DNA of 7,663 nt from Paracoccaceae bacterium (GTDB lineage Bacteria > Pseudomonadota > Alphaproteobacteria > Rhodobacterales > Rhodobacteraceae). The first letter of the stretch is position 1, and each line of letters begins with the position of its first letter. The stretch is from the NCBI GenBank assembly GCA_024304875.1, contig JAMWZF010000042.1:2227-9889 (forward strand), in the 5' to 3' direction. A program made the translations under genes and the position numbers. The notes beneath the pieces were generated by a model, which saw only the letters and a list, made by a program, of their open reading frames with translations, was not told the origin of the DNA and did no database searches. Positions 5,375-7,663 of the stretch are shown in pieces.

Positions 5375-5809
5375 ATGACCGACGCCGGGAACAAGACCCA
5401 GCCCACCGAGGTGTCGCCCGAGGCCTTCATCGCCGCGGTCGAAAACCCGGTGCGCCGCGCCGATGCCGAGGCGCTGGACACCATGTTCCGCCGCGTGACC
5501 GGCTGGCGGCCCCGGATGTGGGGGCCGAAGATCATCGGCTACGGCGCCTATCATTACGTCTACGACAGCGGCCGCGAGGGCGATTTCCTCGCCACCGGGT
5601 TCAGCCCGCGCAAGGCCAACCAGGTCCTCTACATCATGCCCGGTTACCAGGAAATGGGCGACCTTCTGGACCGGCTCGGGCCGTACAAGATGGGCAAGTC
5701 CTGCCTCTACGTGACCCGGCTTGAGAAGGTCGACATGGGCGTTCTGGAAGAGATCGTCCAGCGGGGGCTGGATGATCTGAGGGGGCGCTACGAGGTCACG
5801 CCAACCTGA
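5375..5809 (+). CDS. DUF1801 domain protein
   Basis: A 144-residue soluble protein of the DUF1801 (YdhG-like) family, whose biochemical role is not established. The signature elements appear in order: PEAFIAAVENPVRRADAEAL (15-34), a TGWRPRMWGPKIIGYGAYHY core (42-61), SGREGDFLATGFSPRKAN (65-82), and GKSCLYVTRLEKVD (107-120) with a helical VLEEIVQRGL end. The length is normal and no signal peptide or membrane segment is seen. ATG 5375 places the domain start as in homologues. It has no clear ribosome binding site and a -10-like element close by, so it may be read from a leaderless mRNA. The 92-base gap and hairpin separate it from the WrbA-like gene, so they are probably separate transcripts. 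Genes of this family often stand alone, and nothing here ties it to the hydroxylase. Confidence 0.88.
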   Translation: MTDAGNKTQPTEVSPEAFIAAVENPVRRADAEALDTMFRRVTGWRPRMWGPKIIGYGAYHYVYDSGREGDFLATGFSPRKANQVLYIMPGYQEMGDLLDRLGPYKMGKSCLYVTRLEKVDMGVLEEIVQRGLDDLRGRYEVTPT

Positions 5810-5813
5810 CGGG

Positions 5814-5836
5814 CGGGGTGGCCCGGACCCACCCCG
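5814..5836 (+). terminator. Hairpin after the DUF1801 gene
   Basis: CGGGGTGG (5814-5821) pairs perfectly with CCACCCCG (5829-5836) around a 7-base loop, five bases after the stop codon. No T run follows; an AT-rich stretch starts near 5847. It lies between convergent genes, where a terminator is expected. Confidence 0.5.
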
Positions 5837-5866
5837 GCAAGAAGAGGAAATTAACGATTTATCAAT

Positions 5867-5886
5867 ACCTTATCCGCGGGTAAGGT
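5867..5886 (-). terminator. Small hairpin at the end of the DUF2200 gene
   Basis: ACCTTA (5867-5872) pairs with TAAGGT (5881-5886); a G-U and a C-G pair extend the stem. It touches the DUF2200 stop codon (5886-5888). Read on the minus strand it is followed by AT-rich but not T-pure sequence, so terminator activity is uncertain. Confidence 0.4.
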
Positions 5887-6236
5887 CAGCCGCGCAGGAT
5901 CTTGTCCATCGCCTTGCCCCGCGCCAGTTCGTCGACGAGCTTGTCGAGGTAGCGGATCTCCTGCATCAGCGGGTCCTCGATCTCCTCGACCCGCACGCCG
6001 CAGATCACGCCGGTGATCTTGCGCCGGTCCGGGTTCATCGCGGGGGCTTCGGCAAAGAAGGTGCGAAAGTCCGCGCCGCTGTCGATCCGGTCCCTCAGGC
6101 CCGCGTCGTCGTAGCCGGTCAGCCAGTGGATCACCTCGTGCACGTCCCCGCGGGTACGGCCCTTGCGCTCGGCCTTCTGGACATAGAGCGGATAGACCTT
6201 CGCGAAGGCCATCGAGAAGATCTTGTGCTCCGCCAT
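5886..6236 (-). CDS. DUF2200 family protein
   Basis: A 116-residue soluble protein of unknown function. The full length matches DUF2200 family landmarks: an N-terminal HKIFSMAFAKVYPLYVQKAE (4-23), GRTRGDVHEVIHWLTGY (26-42), and a C-terminal ITGVICGVRVEEIEDPLM (74-91) followed by the charged helix IRYLDKLVDELARGK (94-108). No signal peptide or membrane span is present. The ATG lies ten bases after the glutamyl-tRNA synthetase stop, and its AGGGGA ribosome site overlaps that stop codon, so the two genes are very likely cotranscribed and translationally linked. The pairing with gltX may be only an arrangement of convenience. No catalytic motif is recognised. Confidence 0.9.
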   Translation of the reverse strand: MAEHKIFSMAFAKVYPLYVQKAERKGRTRGDVHEVIHWLTGYDDAGLRDRIDSGADFRTFFAEAPAMNPDRRKITGVICGVRVEEIEDPLMQEIRYLDKLVDELARGKAMDKILRG

Positions 6237-6246
6237 TTCGGTCCCC

Positions 6247-7584
6247 TCAGAGGGTCGGCTTGACCTGCATCAGCCGCATCACGTCGGCCATTTCCGGCCC
6301 CCGGGCGCGGCCCGTGACGGCCTGGCGCAAAGGCATGAACAAAGCCTTGCCCTTGCGGCCGGTCGCCTCCTTGGCGGCACCCGTCCAGTCGCCCCAGGTC
6401 TCGGCCGAATAGGGCGGCTCGGGCAGGAGCGCGAGGGCCTGCTCGGCGAAGGCGCGGTCCTCGTCCGTCATCTCGGGCTCTGGCTTCGACCCGGTCAGGA
6501 ACAGCTGCCACCAGCCGGCCATGTCCTCCATCCGGTCGATGTTCTCGCGCACGACGCCCCAGAAGACCGGCGCGATCTCGTCCGGCACGCCGAGGGCGCG
6601 GACGTCCTCGGCCACCTCCTCGTAAGGCCGGGCGGCGATCCAGCGGTGGGTGAGGGGGCGCAGGTCCGCCACGTCGAACTTGGTCGGGGCCGAGCCGAAG
6701 GTGGCGAGGTCGAAGCCCTCCACGACCTCGGCGGGCGTCTCGCGCAGCTCGACCGGCTCGGAGGAGCCCAGCCGCGCCATCAGCGACAGGATCGCCATCG
6801 GCGCGATGCCGTCGGCGCGCAGATCGCGCAGGGACAGGGTGCCGAGGCGCTTGGACAGCCCCTCGCCCTGAGGGCCGGTCAGCAGGGAATGGTGCGCGAA
6901 GCGGGGCACCTCGTGGCCGAGGGCCCGGATGATCTGGATCTGGGTCGCGGTGTTGGTCACGTGGTCCGAGCCGCGGACCACATCGGTGATCCCCATCTCG
7001 CCGTCGTCGACCGAGGAAGCGAAGGTGTAGAGGACCTGCCCGTCGCCCCGGATCAGCACCGGGTCCGACACCGAAGCCGCGTCGATCGAGATCGGCCCAA
7101 GGATCCCGTCGGTCCACTCGATCCGCTCGAGGTCCAGCTTGAACCGCCAGTGCCCCGTGCGGCCCTCGTCGCGGTAGGCCTGCTTTTGCGCGTCGGTGAG
7201 GTCCAGCGCCGCGCGGTCGTAGACCGGGGGCCGTCCCATGTTCAGCTGCTTCTTGCGCTTGAGGTCCAGCTCGGTCGGCGTCTCGAAACATTCGTAGAGC
7301 CGCCCCGCCTCGATCAGCCGCTGCTTGGCGGCCTCGTAGCGGTCCAGCCTCTCGGACTGGCGCTCCACCCGGTCCCAGGTCAGGCCCAGCCACTCGAGGT
7401 CGGTCTTGATGCCGTCGACGTATTCTTCCTTCGACCGCTCGGGGTCGGTGTCGTCGATCCGCAGGATGAACTGCCCGCCCTGGCCCTTCGCGATGGCGTA
7501 GTTGAACAGGGCCGCCCGCAGGTTGCCGATGTGCAGGTAGCCGGTGGGCGAGGGCGCAAAGCGCGTGACGACGGTGTCGGGCAC
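6247..7584 (-). CDS. gltX: Glutamyl-tRNA synthetase, short alphaproteobacterial type
   Basis: Class I aminoacyl-tRNA synthetase that charges glutamate onto tRNA. With the chosen GTG start it has 445 residues. RFAPSPTGYLHIGNLRAA (8-25) contains the HIGH-type motif HIGN. RIDDTDPERSKEEY (42-55) is a glutamate-binding landmark, GSDHVTNT (205-212) is typical, and GLSKRLG (242-248) is the KMSKS equivalent. The four-residue zinc site known in E. coli GluRS is largely absent: only Cys99 remains in the ECFETPTEL region, as expected for this short class. The GTG at 7584 gives MPDTVVTRFAPSPTG, the expected spacing to the first motif. An in-frame GTG at 7629 would add 15 residues unlike the family, and the frame stays open to the window edge. 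Alphaproteobacteria often carry two gltX copies, one able to glutamylate tRNA-Gln for amidation; which type this is cannot be decided here. Confidence 0.93.
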   Translation of the reverse strand: MPDTVVTRFAPSPTGYLHIGNLRAALFNYAIAKGQGGQFILRIDDTDPERSKEEYVDGIKTDLEWLGLTWDRVERQSERLDRYEAAKQRLIEAGRLYECFETPTELDLKRKKQLNMGRPPVYDRAALDLTDAQKQAYRDEGRTGHWRFKLDLERIEWTDGILGPISIDAASVSDPVLIRGDGQVLYTFASSVDDGEMGITDVVRGSDHVTNTATQIQIIRALGHEVPRFAHHSLLTGPQGEGLSKRLGTLSLRDLRADGIAPMAILSLMARLGSSEPVELRETPAEVVEGFDLATFGSAPTKFDVADLRPLTHRWIAARPYEEVAEDVRALGVPDEIAPVFWGVVRENIDRMEDMAGWWQLFLTGSKPEPEMTDEDRAFAEQALALLPEPPYSAETWGDWTGAAKEATGRKGKALFMPLRQAVTGRARGPEMADVMRLMQVKPTL

Positions 7585-7654
7585 GATGATATCCGTTCTC
7601 TTCGATCTGTTCGGCGGCGACGGCGCCACTGGCGTTCGCGCGGCGGTGGTGTAC

Positions 7655-7663
7655 CTGTCTCTT
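7655..7663. other. Match to Tn5/Nextera mosaic-end adapter at the window edge
   Basis: The final nine bases, CTGTCTCTT, equal the first nine bases of the 19-base mosaic-end sequence CTGTCTCTTATACACATCT used in transposase-based sequencing libraries, in the orientation expected for read-through at a fragment end. This probably marks a contig end with untrimmed adapter rather than genomic DNA. Confidence 0.7.

Noticed and set aside
5851..5865. TTAA-N7-TCAA, one base off the CtrA binding consensus
   Set aside because: It lies between convergent genes with no promoter to control, in AT-rich DNA where such a match is easily random.
1..7663. A dedicated defence, toxin or mobile-element system
   Set aside because: Every gene of reasonable length belongs to a metabolic, regulatory or housekeeping family. 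No nuclease, transposase, recombinase or toxin-antitoxin pair was recognised.

Overview
The window is a GC-rich (roughly two-thirds G+C by eye) bacterial chromosomal segment. Its gene families and codon use point to an alphaproteobacterium, most likely of the Rhodobacterales (Roseobacter/Paracoccus group). The DUF1236 tail, the short zinc-site-poor glutamyl-tRNA synthetase and the DUF2200 protein all fit that group. This is judged from recalled family features, not from a database search. No tRNA, rRNA, CRISPR array, insertion sequence or integration site was seen.

Layout. Positions 2-181 are the last 59 codons of a DUF1236-type secreted protein, followed by a clear Rho-independent terminator. 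A roughly 260-base convergent spacer follows and ends in a second terminator facing the other way. The minus strand from 3823 down to 500 is a compact three-gene operon. It encodes a [2Fe-2S] subunit, a Tat-exported molybdopterin-binding subunit of the xanthine dehydrogenase family (isoquinoline 1-oxidoreductase beta type), and a Sec-exported protein with two CxxCH haem motifs. Divergent from it is a TetR/AcrR regulator (3969-4574). The 145-base gap between them holds two copies of an 18-bp operator-like element. Downstream of the regulator are a WrbA-like flavodoxin/quinone reductase (4689-5282) and a DUF1801 protein (5375-5809). The right end, on the minus strand, holds glutamyl-tRNA synthetase and a DUF2200 gene in one operon.

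How the genes may work together. The operon encodes a molybdenum hydroxylase without the FAD subunit found in cytoplasmic xanthine/CO dehydrogenases. The likely electron path is substrate to molybdenum cofactor, to two [2Fe-2S] clusters, to the c-type haems, in the periplasm. The divergent TetR protein probably represses this operon and itself through the shared operators. The natural substrate cannot be read from the sequence. N-heteroaromatic compounds or aldehydes are possible by family, and the adjacent quinone-reductase-like gene would fit a response to a redox-active compound, but that is inference.

The last nine bases match the start of the Tn5/Nextera mosaic-end sequence, so the right edge is probably a contig end with leftover library adapter rather than native DNA.
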